DNA of 53,707 nucleotides from an uncultured Gammaproteobacteria bacterium (lineage in GTDB: Bacteria > Pseudomonadota > Gammaproteobacteria > Pseudomonadales > Pseudohongiellaceae): positions 1 through 53,707 of the forward strand of contig CAJWGN010000008.1 of the NCBI GenBank assembly GCA_913031035.1, written 5' to 3'. Shown piece after piece: positions 1 through 10,683 of this stretch. The notes under the pieces were generated by a model. It did not search any database. It saw only the letters and a program-made list of their open reading frames with translations, and had not been told where the DNA came from. Both the position numbers and the translations under genes were made by a program. Each line of letters starts with the position of its first letter. Position 1 is the first letter of the stretch.

Positions 1-793
1 GTTGAAGGCGCTGTGCAATGTAATCACTCAGCTGCAAGCACAGTCACCCGACCTTCTTAATGTTGGTATCGGATCACCTGGCGCTCTAGCTCTTCACTCC
101 GGATTAATGAAAAACTGCAATTCAATTTGCCTTAATGGCAAAGCCCTAAAAATAGATATAGAAAGCAATCTTGGCTATGCCATCAGATTAGAAAATGATG
201 CTAATTGTTTTGCTCTATCTGAAGCTCATTATGGAGCCGCCAAAGATTCCAAATCAATGTTCGGTGTGATTATTGGCACCGGCACCGGTGGTGGGTTTGT
301 TATCAACAGTCAACTTCTAACCGGACCCAACAGCATAGCCGGCGAATGGGGACATAACTCCCTACCAAGCGCGGCCAGAGAATTAATTGGCGAGGATAGA
401 CTTTGTTATTGCGGCAGACGTAACTGCATTGAAACGGTCCTGTCGGGCAGAGGCCTGAAACAAACTCACTTTGAAAAAACTGGATTGCAAGTTGAAGCCG
501 ACAGAATAGCCGATTTCGCAATTGCTAAAGACCTGGCGGCATCAGAATCTTTAGAAATATACAGCAAGCAATTGGCCAGGTGCCTAGCTAGCATAGTCAA
601 TGTTATCGACCCTGAGGTAATTGTGCTGGGAGGAGGTCTTTCTAATATCAAAAGTCTTTACGACTCTGTGCCAAAGGACATGGCCGACTACGTGTTTACT
701 GAAGACTTACAGACCCGCATAACACCACCTACATTTGGTGATGCTAGCGGGGCCAGGGGCGCGGCTTGCTTATGGCCCAATGGCGAAAGATGA
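1..793 (+). CDS. ROK-family sugar kinase, 3' part
   Basis: C-terminal part (about 263 residues) of a ROK-family sugar kinase such as fructokinase or N-acetylglucosamine kinase, which phosphorylates a hexose with ATP in the cytoplasm. Visible marks are the ENDANCFAL segment, which carries the catalytic Asp of the family, the Gly-rich GTGTGGGFV phosphate loop, GEWGH and the zinc-type CYCGRRNCIE motif, then a VIDPEVIVLGGG segment near the end. Full ROK kinases are about 300 residues, so the ATP-binding N-terminus lies before the window. The first TTG is probably not the true start. Its TGA stop directly abuts the purA stop on the other strand. Substrate cannot be decided from sequence; fructose or GlcNAc is an inference. 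Confidence 0.88.
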   Translation, partial: LKALCNVITQLQAQSPDLLNVGIGSPGALALHSGLMKNCNSICLNGKALKIDIESNLGYAIRLENDANCFALSEAHYGAAKDSKSMFGVIIGTGTGGGFVINSQLLTGPNSIAGEWGHNSLPSAARELIGEDRLCYCGRRNCIETVLSGRGLKQTHFEKTGLQVEADRIADFAIAKDLAASESLEIYSKQLARCLASIVNVIDPEVIVLGGGLSNIKSLYDSVPKDMADYVFTEDLQTRITPPTFGDASGARGAACLWPNGER

Positions 794-2098
<1,305 letters not shown>

Positions 2099-2137
2099 TC
2101 AAAGGTTAGTGGGTTGAATTAATAGTTTGAATTGAAA

Positions 2138-3331
2138 TTATGATTTCAATGCCTGCACATACCACTGCTCATCTTTCAAGATGAGTATCCTGTCGCAGCC
2201 CAGTTCGTGGTGATCTTTACTGGGTGTTGGCGCACCGAGATCCACAACTACGATCTCACCGGAAGCACGCAGTTCGGTAATTTTTTTCAATAGCGCATCA
2301 TCAGAGCTGTTAGGCGCGAGTATGCCAGGGTTACGCCGAATGTCAGTAGTAGTTAGTTTTGCTAGCACCTTCAAATCTGTATCGAAGCCGGATGCCGGTC
2401 TTGCTCGACCAAAGGCTTCGCCGATATCGTCATAGCGCCCACCTTTAGCTAAAGCTCTTCCATAACCAGGCGTATAGGCGGCAAAAACGATGCCTGTATG
2501 ATACTCGTAGCCGCGCAGCTCGCAGAGATCATAGTTGAGTTGAACTCCTGGATTACGCTGCTTAACCCCTGTGGATATAGCAACAAGCTCCTCTAATTCC
2601 TGCTTAACGCTTTCTGGCGCCGACTCAAACAACTCTCTTGCCTCAGAAAGAACAGACTCATCTCCGCTGAGCCATGTTAGCCGGCGCAGCATATCGCACA
2701 TTTTTTTATCTTCAACATTGGTAAATAGAATTTGGTCAATTTCATCATAGGCTTTGCGCTGGACTGCTTGAAAAAGCTCTCGCTCAATTTTAAAACCAAG
2801 CTTAGCCTCTTGGACAAGAGTTCTAAATATTCCAACATGGCCGAGGACAATATAAATTTCATCAATGCCTGCCGCCTGCAGCGTATCGCGCATCAGACCG
2901 ATAAGCTCGATATCGCAGTCCACACCAGCATGACCGAACAACTCTGCTCCCACTCTTATAGGAACCCTTGATGTCATGATACCGCGAGGTTTTGTGTGTA
3001 AGACACTATCGGCATAGCAAAGCCGCACTGGGCCTTGTCGATTCATACTATGAGCATCAATACGGGCTACTTGGGGAGTAATATCTGCCCTAATACCCAT
3101 CATTCTGCCGCTAAGCTGATCTGTGATTTTAAAGGTGTGAATATCTTGGTCATGGGATGAGCCAACCAAGAGAGATTCCAAAAATTCAATCATTGGAGGT
3201 ATTACAAGCTCATAGCCCCAAGACTCATAAAGGTCCAGCAAGCCACGTCGCAGGGTTTCAAGCTTATGCGCCTCTTCCGGTAGAATCTCTTCCACCCCAT
3301 CAGGCAGCAACCATCTTTTTGCAGAATTCAT
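2138..3331 (-). CDS. hisZ: ATP phosphoribosyltransferase regulatory subunit HisZ
   Basis: Regulatory partner of the short form of HisG, which starts histidine synthesis; HisZ lacks HisRS activity and confers activation and feedback control on the HisGZ octamer. The 397-residue protein has a class II aminoacyl-tRNA synthetase-like fold: the LPDGVEEILPEEA start, motif 2-like residues in PQVARIDAH and RLCYADSVL, and the late GGRYDDIGEAFGRARPASGF segment. It lacks the C-terminal anticodon-binding domain of true HisRS. Its place between DUF2065 and purA is the standard gammaproteobacterial arrangement (established knowledge). ATG start; spacing of 41 bp to the upstream DUF2065 gene suggests cotranscription. 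Confidence 0.97.
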   Translation of the reverse strand: MNSAKRWLLPDGVEEILPEEAHKLETLRRGLLDLYESWGYELVIPPMIEFLESLLVGSSHDQDIHTFKITDQLSGRMMGIRADITPQVARIDAHSMNRQGPVRLCYADSVLHTKPRGIMTSRVPIRVGAELFGHAGVDCDIELIGLMRDTLQAAGIDEIYIVLGHVGIFRTLVQEAKLGFKIERELFQAVQRKAYDEIDQILFTNVEDKKMCDMLRRLTWLSGDESVLSEARELFESAPESVKQELEELVAISTGVKQRNPGVQLNYDLCELRGYEYHTGIVFAAYTPGYGRALAKGGRYDDIGEAFGRARPASGFDTDLKVLAKLTTTDIRRNPGILAPNSSDDALLKKITELRASGEIVVVDLGAPTPSKDHHELGCDRILILKDEQWYVQALKS

Positions 3332-3372
3332 ACTTTCCCGCGTCCGTCCTATTTATTATTTTTAATTAAAGC

Positions 3373-3558
3373 TCAGTTGATCAGTAATAACAAAGTTGTG
3401 CCAAGTAACATCGACCCTAAGCCAAACATTCGCATCGTCGAATCATCTACTTTATCTAGCATCAATAGCATTCTTCTCCATCTCTTAGGATCAAGAAACG
3501 GAATAATTCCTTCAATAACCAGCATCAAACAAAATGCTACAGCTAGCTCATCCCACAT
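3373..3558 (-). CDS. yjeT: DUF2065 inner-membrane protein (YjeT type)
   Basis: A 61-residue membrane protein of the DUF2065/YjeT family, of unknown function. It has two hydrophobic segments (about residues 5-22 and 43-60) joined by a basic, charged loop containing DPKRWRR, the family signature. It sits between hflC and hisZ as in many gammaproteobacteria, which is the strongest support for it being real. A hairpin terminator lies between hflC and this gene, so it is probably transcribed either by read-through or from its own promoter together with hisZ and purA. Confidence 0.9.
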   Translation of the reverse strand: MWDELAVAFCLMLVIEGIIPFLDPKRWRRMLLMLDKVDDSTMRMFGLGSMLLGTTLLLLIN

Positions 3559-3605
3559 TTGGAAGCCTTGTAGGTTTATCGCTCGAACTTCAAAAAGCCC
3601 TGTCA

Positions 3606-3650
3606 GCTAAAAAAATAAACCCGAGCTTCGAGTTACCAAAGCCCAGGTTG
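3606..3650 (-). terminator. Rho-independent terminator after hflC
   Basis: On the minus strand an 11-bp stem (AACCTGGGCTT with AAGCTCGGGTT, two G-T wobbles) closes a 10-nt loop and is followed by a run of seven T residues. The stem covers 3618-3649. It lies about 80 bp past the hflC stop and before the DUF2065 gene, so it should end most transcripts of the hfq-hflXKC unit. Confidence 0.85.
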
Positions 3651-3731
3651 TTGTATCGGAAGCTGAGTCAGGGATTTAACTAGCAGTCTCTGAACATTAT
3701 TTCCGATTTTCCCAGCGTTCATTTTACTGTT

Positions 3732-4601
3732 TTATGGCGCGGTAGTGCCATTTTTTAAATATTTAAAATAGTCGCTGTCCGGGTCCAACAAGAATACATC
3801 AGCTTTTGAGCTAAATGTTTCGCGGTATGAACTCATACTGCGAGTAAAAGCAAAAAACTCTGGGTCTTTGCTGTAGGCCTCAGCATAAACTGAAGTAGCC
3901 CGCGCATCACCCTCGCCTCTCGCTTTTTCAGCGTCGCGGTAAGCTTCCGCTTCAAAAATAGTCGCCTGACGATCTGCGTCAGCGATAATGCCGATAGCCA
4001 ACTCATCACCGCGAGAGCGAATCTCTTGCGCTTCACGATTTCGCTCTGTGATCATCCGTTCATAAACAGAAGACCGAACGTCGTCAGGAAGATCGATACG
4101 CTTTACGCGAACATCGATGACCTCAATCCCTATGTCAGCCGCTGTGGTTATATTTAAATCTGTAGTTAGATCTAACATAAGCTGGTCTCGCTCACCTGCC
4201 ACGACCTCTTGAAGGTTTCTCGCACCGATTTGGTCGCGAAGCCCGTCATTAATCCGTGACGCAAGCAGGTTACCAGCAGTAATGGCACTACCCCGAGTGG
4301 AAACATAAAATTGACCTTCGTCAACAATGCGCCATTTTGCATAGGAATCGACTTCCAATGCTTTTTGCTCGAGAGTTAGAAAGCGCTCTGGGTTCGAATC
4401 TTCTGTCTGGATTCTCGCGTCAAAAATTCGAACGGTTTGAACCCAAGGAAGTTTCAAATGCAGGCCTGGTGCAATGCTTTCGCTAACCAATTCTCCAAAC
4501 TGCAACATCACTGCTTTTTCGGTCTCTTTAATAACAAAAAGAGAATTACTTGCGAGAACTACAACAATAAATACTAAACCGGCAAGAATAGAATTTCTCA
4601 T
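3732..4601 (-). CDS. hflC: FtsH modulator HflC (SPFH protein)
   Basis: Inner-membrane SPFH/prohibitin-family protein that assembles with HflK into the large cage around the FtsH protease and modulates degradation of membrane proteins. The 289-residue protein has one N-terminal membrane segment (about 5-24), then the SPFH domain starting near KETEKAVMLQFG and ending in an Ala/Glu-rich helix (ARGEGDARATSVYAEAYSKDPEFFAF). Its ATG overlaps the hflK stop by four bases, so the two are translationally coupled. Length and order match the family. The bulk of the chain should lie in the periplasm. Confidence 0.98.
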   Translation of the reverse strand: MRNSILAGLVFIVVVLASNSLFVIKETEKAVMLQFGELVSESIAPGLHLKLPWVQTVRIFDARIQTEDSNPERFLTLEQKALEVDSYAKWRIVDEGQFYVSTRGSAITAGNLLASRINDGLRDQIGARNLQEVVAGERDQLMLDLTTDLNITTAADIGIEVIDVRVKRIDLPDDVRSSVYERMITERNREAQEIRSRGDELAIGIIADADRQATIFEAEAYRDAEKARGEGDARATSVYAEAYSKDPEFFAFTRSMSSYRETFSSKADVFLLDPDSDYFKYLKNGTTAP

Positions 4602-5827
4602 GGTCGTGCTCCCCTTCCTGAAGTGAGTCTCGATCTGTCCACCGACGATGCTGAAGATGAGCCTGATAAGTACGGCTCTAGCTCATTTGCTAAAGCACGC
4701 CATTCTTGCGCTGAGTTAGGTCTGCTACCACCTGTAACTGATCCCTGCCCCATCATTTTATCAAGAGGCAGATACAGCATGTTATTTCCGCCGTCGACAT
4801 CGACCATTATTTTGCTACTAGCAGTCAAAACGTCCTGCAAAGAATCGATATACATGCGTTGACGCGTCACTTCTGGCGCCTTCGCGTATTCGGTAAGCAA
4901 CTGGTCAAATCGAGAAGCATCACCTTCAGCTCGGGCAATCACCTGCTCTTTATAAGCGTTGGCTTGCTCAATCTGACGTTGGGCCTCACCGCGCGCATTT
5001 GGTATCACGCGATTCGAGTACTGCTGGGCTTCGTTTTGCGCCCGTTGTTCATCCTCTCTCGCTCGAATGACATCGTCGAATGCTGGTCTAACATTGTCAG
5101 GCGGCTGAGTATTTTCAACGTTAACTTGGCTGATAAAAATACCGGTTTCATAGGCATCCATATAGTTCTGCAGGCGTTCTTTGACATCCACAGCGACGAG
5201 ATCGCGACCGGTTGTCAAAATCTGCTCCATGGAATTGCCACCCACTACGTGACGAATCGCTGATTCAGCCGAGTTGTCCAAGCTAAGCTTAGGGTTCGCA
5301 ACCTCGATGACGAACTTAACCGGGTCTTGAATTAGATACTGAACAGTGACGGCGATATCGATGATGTTCTCATCGGTAGTTAGCGTTGCACGGCTGCTGT
5401 AGGTCTCGGTGTTCAACTCTTGAACGTTAACGAGAGTGACTTCGTCTATTAACGGTGGATTCCAGTGCAATCCGGGTTGGACCACCTGATCAATTACTTT
5501 ACCAAACCGCATAACCACGCCTTGCTCCGCTTGGTCGACAGTATAAAAGCCCATGAAGCCCCAAACTACCGATGCCACTAGGACCAGACCAACAAGCATT
5601 CCGCCGGTGAGACCGCCGCTTCCCATCGGTGACCCTGAAGAACCAGACCCAGATCCGGATCCACTGCCACCGCTCTTCCCGCCCAACAAACCGTTGAACT
5701 TTTTAGTGATTTTCCGGATTACCTCATCGATATCAGGGGGTCCCTGGTCACCACCGCCGCGGCGACCACCTTCACCACCCCATGGATCTTTTTCATTTCC
5801 GTTATTTCCAGGTTCATTCCAAGCCAT
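4598..5827 (-). CDS. hflK: FtsH modulator HflK (SPFH protein)
   Basis: Partner of HflC in the HflKC complex that regulates FtsH at the inner membrane. The 409-residue chain starts with a cytoplasmic Gly/Asp-rich tail (MAWNEPGNNG onward, with a long SGSGSG stretch at about 54-70), then one membrane segment (about 78-97), then the SPFH domain (VDQAEQGVVMRFGKV). A Gly/Ser tail follows at the end (SGSSSASSVDRSR). A GGAG ribosome site precedes the ATG. Upstream is hflX with a 97-bp gap; downstream it overlaps hflC. Confidence 0.98.
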   Translation of the reverse strand: MAWNEPGNNGNEKDPWGGEGGRRGGGDQGPPDIDEVIRKITKKFNGLLGGKSGGSGSGSGSGSSGSPMGSGGLTGGMLVGLVLVASVVWGFMGFYTVDQAEQGVVMRFGKVIDQVVQPGLHWNPPLIDEVTLVNVQELNTETYSSRATLTTDENIIDIAVTVQYLIQDPVKFVIEVANPKLSLDNSAESAIRHVVGGNSMEQILTTGRDLVAVDVKERLQNYMDAYETGIFISQVNVENTQPPDNVRPAFDDVIRAREDEQRAQNEAQQYSNRVIPNARGEAQRQIEQANAYKEQVIARAEGDASRFDQLLTEYAKAPEVTRQRMYIDSLQDVLTASSKIMVDVDGGNNMLYLPLDKMMGQGSVTGGSRPNSAQEWRALANELEPYLSGSSSASSVDRSRLTSGRGARP

Positions 5828-5924
5828 TGGCTTCTCCGTAGCTTTGTATTAGACGCAGTTGGTTAATTTTAGCTAATTATTATGAATTTACACAGCGTTT
5901 TGAGTAGAACGGTAGCGCTATCTA

Positions 5925-7277
5925 CTAATTTGTTGCCGTATGGATGTTATCGTTCAGAATTTCTGTCGCTTCGCCGGTTATTTGTGACGATTTGAGACAG
6001 GTGTTTGGTAGTGCTACGACGCCTTTGCTCAAAAACCGCTCTAACTCTTGAGCTGGCATTCGCACTCTTAATTGATAAAGTCCCTCCTCATTGATCTGTT
6101 CTTCCTCTATATATCCTTGTTCATAGAGCTGGCTGCGCAATTTAGCTTGATGGGGCTGAATTAACAAAATTTCCTCAGCCATTTTGCCACCCAATAATTC
6201 GCTGATGGCCTCTAGCAGCAAATCCATCCCCACACCGGTTTTAGCAGATACCCAAACCCTGACAGGTTTTCCACTTTCGTCGCGCTGGATATGCGGCGTA
6301 GATTCTTCTGTCAGATCGATCTTGTTCATGATTTCAAGCTGGTTTACCGAATCTGCCTTAATTTCAGTTAGCACTTTATTGACTTCGTTAACGAACTCCA
6401 AATGGGCATCGTTGGAGGCATCTATAACATGCAAAAGTAAATTAGCTTCTGCTGTCTCTTCGAGTGTTGCTCGAAATGCCTCAACTAGTCCGTGCGGCAA
6501 GTGACTTATGAACCCGACAGTATCTGCCATGATTGCAGTGCCAAAATTTGGCAAGCTGATCTTGCGTAAAGTGGAGTCTAGAGTCGCGAAAAGCTTGTCT
6601 GCTGCCAAGGTGTGAGCATTAGTCAGCTGATTGAATAGAGTCGATTTACCAGCGTTGGTGTATCCCACCAGTGAGACGGTTGGCACTTCCGCACGCTTGC
6701 GGGCTCTTCTGCCCTGCTCTCGCTGTCCGCGAACTTTGGTTAAGCTTTTGTTGATGCCTTTAATGCGCGCCCGGATCATTCGCTGATCCAGCTCAAGCTG
6801 TTTCTCGCCAGCGCCACGCATACCAATGCCGCCTTTTTGCCGGTCAAGGTGAGTCCAACCTCGCGTCAGTCGCGAACTCAAATGCTCTAATTGAGCAAGT
6901 TCAACTTGAAGCTTACCTTCGTGGCTGCGCGCCCGCTGAGCAAAAATATCCAGTATCAAACCGGTTCTATCTAATACTCTGCAGTTCAGATGTTTTTCGA
7001 GATTACGCTCTTGCGACGGAGACAAAGAATGATTAAACAGAACTAACCCGGCTTTGTGTGACTCAACAGCAGCGCTCAACTCTTCAAGCTTGCCCGACCC
7101 AATAAAGTAGTTTGGAGAAGGATGCCTACGACTTCCTTTTAAATACGCTGCAGGCAAAGCTCCCGCGGAAATCGCAAGTTCTTCGAATTCTTCAGGGTCC
7201 TGGCGCTCAGATTCCGAGTTGATCGAAATATGCACAAGGATTGATATTTCGCCAGATTCTGGCCGATCAAAAAACAA
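5925..7277 (-). CDS. hflX: Ribosome-associated GTPase HflX
   Basis: GTPase that splits stalled or heat-damaged 70S ribosomes. The 450-residue chain has the N-terminal HflX domain (about 30-130), the conserved GGIGMRGAGEKQLELDQR linker (149-166), a helical arginine-rich segment, then the G domain: P-loop GYTNAGKS (205-212), DTVGF (252-256), NKID (318-321) and SAKTG near 344. The C-terminal part is the long form seen in proteobacteria. ATG start 22 bp after hfq, the usual hfq-hflX coupling. Nothing is missing from the motifs. Confidence 0.98.
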   Translation of the reverse strand: MFFDRPESGEISILVHISINSESERQDPEEFEELAISAGALPAAYLKGSRRHPSPNYFIGSGKLEELSAAVESHKAGLVLFNHSLSPSQERNLEKHLNCRVLDRTGLILDIFAQRARSHEGKLQVELAQLEHLSSRLTRGWTHLDRQKGGIGMRGAGEKQLELDQRMIRARIKGINKSLTKVRGQREQGRRARKRAEVPTVSLVGYTNAGKSTLFNQLTNAHTLAADKLFATLDSTLRKISLPNFGTAIMADTVGFISHLPHGLVEAFRATLEETAEANLLLHVIDASNDAHLEFVNEVNKVLTEIKADSVNQLEIMNKIDLTEESTPHIQRDESGKPVRVWVSAKTGVGMDLLLEAISELLGGKMAEEILLIQPHQAKLRSQLYEQGYIEEEQINEEGLYQLRVRMPAQELERFLSKGVVALPNTCLKSSQITGEATEILNDNIHTATN

Positions 7278-7299
7278 TCAGTGACCTCTCAGGTTATCG

Positions 7300-7572
7300 C
7301 TATGCGTTACCGAGTTCACCAGCTTCATCATCTTCCGGTAATTCACCACCGTTTTGCATCGGGATCTTTACCATGCGAGCAGGCACAACTGTCGAAATAG
7401 CGTGCTTATAGACCATTTGACTCACCGCATTTTTTAGCAGGATAACGAATTGGTCAAACGACTCAATTTGCCCCTGTAACTTAATGCCGCTTACCAAGTA
7501 AATGGATACCGGAATTCTCTCCTTTCTAAGCACGTTTAGAAAAGGGTCTTGTAGTGTATGCCCTTTGGACAT
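7300..7572 (-). CDS. hfq: RNA chaperone Hfq
   Basis: Sm-like hexameric RNA chaperone that pairs small RNAs with mRNAs. At 90 residues it is close to the E. coli length minus most of the C-terminal tail. The Sm1 region ([20 protein letters not shown]) and the Sm2 signature ([12 protein letters not shown]) are intact, as is the N-terminal [11 protein letters not shown] that lines the proximal face. A short acidic tail follows ([16 protein letters not shown]). A strong AAGGAG site lies 7 bases before the ATG. The 100-bp gap to miaA could hold a promoter, as in E. coli, but I cannot prove one. Confidence 0.99.
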   Translation of the reverse strand: MSKGHTLQDPFLNVLRKERIPVSIYLVSGIKLQGQIESFDQFVILLKNAVSQMVYKHAISTVVPARMVKIPMQNGGELPEDDEAGELGNA

Positions 7573-7672
7573 TTTTTTCTCCTTGCATTCAATTGAACTA
7601 AGTAATTGGCAGTATTATGCCGGTTAGAAACTTAAGAACATTTGCTTAGACTAAGCCATTCGCATTAGTTCT

Positions 7673-8632
7673 TTATATTGAGATAGGATCCACGTATTTC
7701 AAGATGTAATCCGCAGATTCTGAAGAATGACCGCCCAAAGCATGCAGTTCTTCCCAACTTCTTAACCAAGTTAATTGGCGCTTGGCTAGCTGGCGAGTTG
7801 CAATTATGCCTTTGTCCACCATCTCTTCAAAATTGAGCTGGCCTTCCAAATATTGCCAGACCTGTCTGTAACCAACCGATTTCAGGGCAGGTAGACTAGA
7901 ATTTAGATCACTACGCTGCCTTAATGCTTGCACCTCTTCAACAAGTCCAAGTCGGATCATCTCTAAAAACCTATCTCTTATCTTATTATGTAATACGCCT
8001 CTATCAGAAGGTTGGATTCCGAAGAAGTGAAGATTAAATGGTAAGCCATTGTCACTATTGGGCTTTTTGCGCTCTTCCTCATGGTATTTTGTCAGTGTCT
8101 TGCCAGAAACCCGATAAACCTCTAAGGCTCGCTGCAATCTCTGAGGATCATTAACATGAATTCGTTGCGCTGCCACCGGATCCACAGCAGCGAGCTCTGC
8201 ATGCACAGACTCCCAACCCAGCGCCGCCGCCTTGGCTTCAATCGCCCTGCGTGTTTCAGGATCGGCATTAGGCATCGTAGCTAAACCATCCCGCAAAGCT
8301 TTGAAGTAAAGCATCGTTCCACCAACCAGCAATGGCACGTCGCCCTGACTCGTAATTTCCTGTATTTCTCTAAGGGCGTCAATACGGAATTCTGATGCTG
8401 AATATGCGTCTGCTGGATCACGAATGTCTATCAGTCGATGAGGTGTTTTTATTAAGGTTTCAGCATCTGGTTTGCCCGTGCCGATATCCATATCACGATA
8501 GACCTGTGCTGAGTCAACGCTCACCAATTGAAAATTACGCTGCTTAGCAAGATCAATCGCCAATGCAGTTTTACCTGACGCAGTCGGGCCCATCAGGCAA
8601 ATAACATTTGGAAGCTTGGGGCAAGGAGTCAT
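7673..8632 (-). CDS. miaA: tRNA dimethylallyltransferase MiaA
   Basis: Transfers a dimethylallyl group to N6 of A37 in tRNAs that read codons starting with U, the first step of ms2i6A synthesis. The 319-residue protein has the P-loop GPTASGKTA (15-23), the SVDSAQVYRDMDIGTGKP segment, DIRDP, and LLVGGTMLYFKAL, all hallmarks of IPP transferases. The C-terminal KSVGYRQVWQYL and RQLAKRQLTWLR blocks are present. It lies 23 bp after mutL, so mutL-miaA are probably cotranscribed, as in related bacteria. Confidence 0.98.
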   Translation of the reverse strand: MTPCPKLPNVICLMGPTASGKTALAIDLAKQRNFQLVSVDSAQVYRDMDIGTGKPDAETLIKTPHRLIDIRDPADAYSASEFRIDALREIQEITSQGDVPLLVGGTMLYFKALRDGLATMPNADPETRRAIEAKAAALGWESVHAELAAVDPVAAQRIHVNDPQRLQRALEVYRVSGKTLTKYHEEERKKPNSDNGLPFNLHFFGIQPSDRGVLHNKIRDRFLEMIRLGLVEEVQALRQRSDLNSSLPALKSVGYRQVWQYLEGQLNFEEMVDKGIIATRQLAKRQLTWLRSWEELHALGGHSSESADYILKYVDPISI

Positions 8633-8655
8633 AATTTCCGCAATCTAACGTTGGA

Positions 8656-10527
8656 TTACTGTCCGCGAAGAAAAAGCTTATCGAGCGCATCGAGGCTTTG
8701 GAATACCCATGTCGGTCGGCCGTGATTACACTGACCACTGCGCTCGGTAGCCTCCATATCGCGAAGAAGAGAGTTCATCTCAGGAATAGTGAGTTGCCGG
8801 TTTGCCCGCACACTGCCATGGCAAGCCATGGTCGAGAGCAGCTCATCTTGATGAGCTTGAATCCGATCACTGCTGCCATACTCCAAGACATCAGACAAAA
8901 CGTCTCTTATCATTTGCTCCACGTTCGAATTTCGCAGGATCGATGGAATCTGCCGAACTACGACAGATTCTTCGGCAACTTTTTCTAGCACAATCCCAAG
9001 TTTCTTAAAGTCTTGATGTTTAGATTCAACGCAATCGGCTTCTGAAGCGCTTACCGCAATAGATAAAGGCACTAACAGAGGCTGCATGACTAACTCTTCG
9101 TTGAGACAAGCCAGTTTCATCCGCTCATAGGTAATACGTTCGTGCGCCGCATGCATATCGACCGTGATCAAGCCTTCTTTGTTTTGGGCCAAAATATAGA
9201 TACCGTGGATTTGTGCGACTGCATAGCCCAGAGGAGGAACTTCGCTATTCTCACCGCTGAGTTGTTCAAGGGACTGCAGCTGATTTTGAATGGCCGCTGG
9301 GCTTGGCGTTGAACCATAATTATAATAACTCGGCACTCTAGGCTCAGTTAGACCTAGATGGCTCTGCTGCTCGATGTTGCCAAGCCCCGCTTGACCACCT
9401 GCATAATTGCTGTTGTTGCCAACAAACTGCCCAACAGAACCGCCATAATTATCAGAAGGGCTTCCAGAGCTAGTCGCTGCGCTGCCAGCCATTGCAGAAC
9501 CATCAAAATGGTCGGCCGGCTTAACTTGGGCAAGGGCCTTATGCAAAGAACTAAACAGAAAATCGTGAATCAGGCGACCTTCGCGAAAGCGCACCTCGTG
9601 CTTGGTCGGGTGCACATTGACGTCGACAGTCGATGGGTCACATTCCAAATACAAAACATATGCCGGATGACGACCGTGAAATAATACGTCTCGATAAGCC
9701 TGCTTGATGGCGTGAGTAACTAGCTTGTCACGAATGATCCGACCATTAACATAAAAATACTGCAGATCTGCCTGACTGCGGGAAAACGTTGGCAGACTGA
9801 CCCAACCTGAAAGTCGCAATCCTGCACCTTCCAAGTCCACGCGGACAGAGTTTTCGACAAAACTTGGACCGCAAACCAAACCCACTCGACGCTGCTTTTC
9901 CTGCTCCGATTTTGCCGGCAATAGGTTATGTATAGCTCGCTGATTGTGATTCAAATTAAATTGCGCATCGAATCGGCTTAGAGCGATCCTTTTGACAATT
10001 TCGTCGATCCGGGAAAATTCTGTTTTTTCTGTTTTGAGGAACTTTTTACGAGCAGGCGTATTAAAAAACAAATCGCGAACCTCGACCGTAGTGCCTTGAC
10101 CATGAACAGCAGGCGAAAGTCGAGCGTTCATGTCTTGACCTTCAGCTTCGACCCGCCAGCCGCTAGCATCATCACCAATTTCAGCCTTGGACACCATACT
10201 CAACCGTGAAACTGAGCTAATGCTAGCAAGTGCCTCGCCTCTAAAGCCTAAGCTGGCAATAGCTTCGAGATCTTCCAATTCAGCAATCTTACTTGTTGCG
10301 TGGCGACTCAATGCCAGGGCTAAATCTTCTTTATGTATTCCCTGTCCGTTATCTTTTATCCGCAGCAGCTTTACGCCGCCTTGTTCGACATCAATCTCTA
10401 TCCGAGTAGCGCCAGCATCCAAGCTATTCTCTATTAGCTCTTTCACTACCGAAGCGGGCCTCTCAACCACCTCGCCTGCAGCGATCTGATTGGCTAGTCG
10501 TTGACTTAATAAGTTTATTCTTGGCAT
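8656..10527 (-). CDS. mutL: DNA mismatch repair protein MutL
   Basis: Couples MutS mismatch recognition to strand incision. The 623-residue chain has the N-terminal GHKL ATPase ([34 protein letters not shown]), a transducer domain, a Ser/Asn/Gly-rich linker (about 345-420) and the C-terminal dimer domain. The latter carries [13 protein letters not shown], which fits the endonuclease pattern DxHA(x)2E(x)4E, plus ACHGSVRA and CNHGRPT metal-site motifs. This predicts a nicking MutL, as in Pseudomonas and other MutH-less bacteria, unlike E. coli MutL. Preceded by amiB with a 156-bp gap. Confidence 0.98.
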   Translation of the reverse strand: MPRINLLSQRLANQIAAGEVVERPASVVKELIENSLDAGATRIEIDVEQGGVKLLRIKDNGQGIHKEDLALALSRHATSKIAELEDLEAIASLGFRGEALASISSVSRLSMVSKAEIGDDASGWRVEAEGQDMNARLSPAVHGQGTTVEVRDLFFNTPARKKFLKTEKTEFSRIDEIVKRIALSRFDAQFNLNHNQRAIHNLLPAKSEQEKQRRVGLVCGPSFVENSVRVDLEGAGLRLSGWVSLPTFSRSQADLQYFYVNGRIIRDKLVTHAIKQAYRDVLFHGRHPAYVLYLECDPSTVDVNVHPTKHEVRFREGRLIHDFLFSSLHKALAQVKPADHFDGSAMAGSAATSSGSPSDNYGGSVGQFVGNNSNYAGGQAGLGNIEQQSHLGLTEPRVPSYYNYGSTPSPAAIQNQLQSLEQLSGENSEVPPLGYAVAQIHGIYILAQNKEGLITVDMHAAHERITYERMKLACLNEELVMQPLLVPLSIAVSASEADCVESKHQDFKKLGIVLEKVAEESVVVRQIPSILRNSNVEQMIRDVLSDVLEYGSSDRIQAHQDELLSTMACHGSVRANRQLTIPEMNSLLRDMEATERSGQCNHGRPTWVFQSLDALDKLFLRGQ

Positions 10528-10683
10528 TGAGAGCTCATTCTTGCTTGTTTGAGAAGAAGACTGACGGGGAAACTTGTCGTCGCCAAACGCAATCTAAATT
10601 AGTTGTTTATTGTAACACTGACAGGATTTAATAAAATTGGAACGACTCAGATAAAAACGCTCACAGAAGACCGCGGCGCCAGG

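Noticed and set aside
4387-4400. GGGTTCGAATC, resembling a tRNA T-arm
   Set aside because: It is within hflC, with no acceptor or anticodon stems around it; no tRNA gene found in the window.
5553-5852. 99-codon proline-rich plus frame inside hflK
   Set aside because: Antisense of the Gly/Ser-rich HflK N-terminus; the proline pattern is a by-product.
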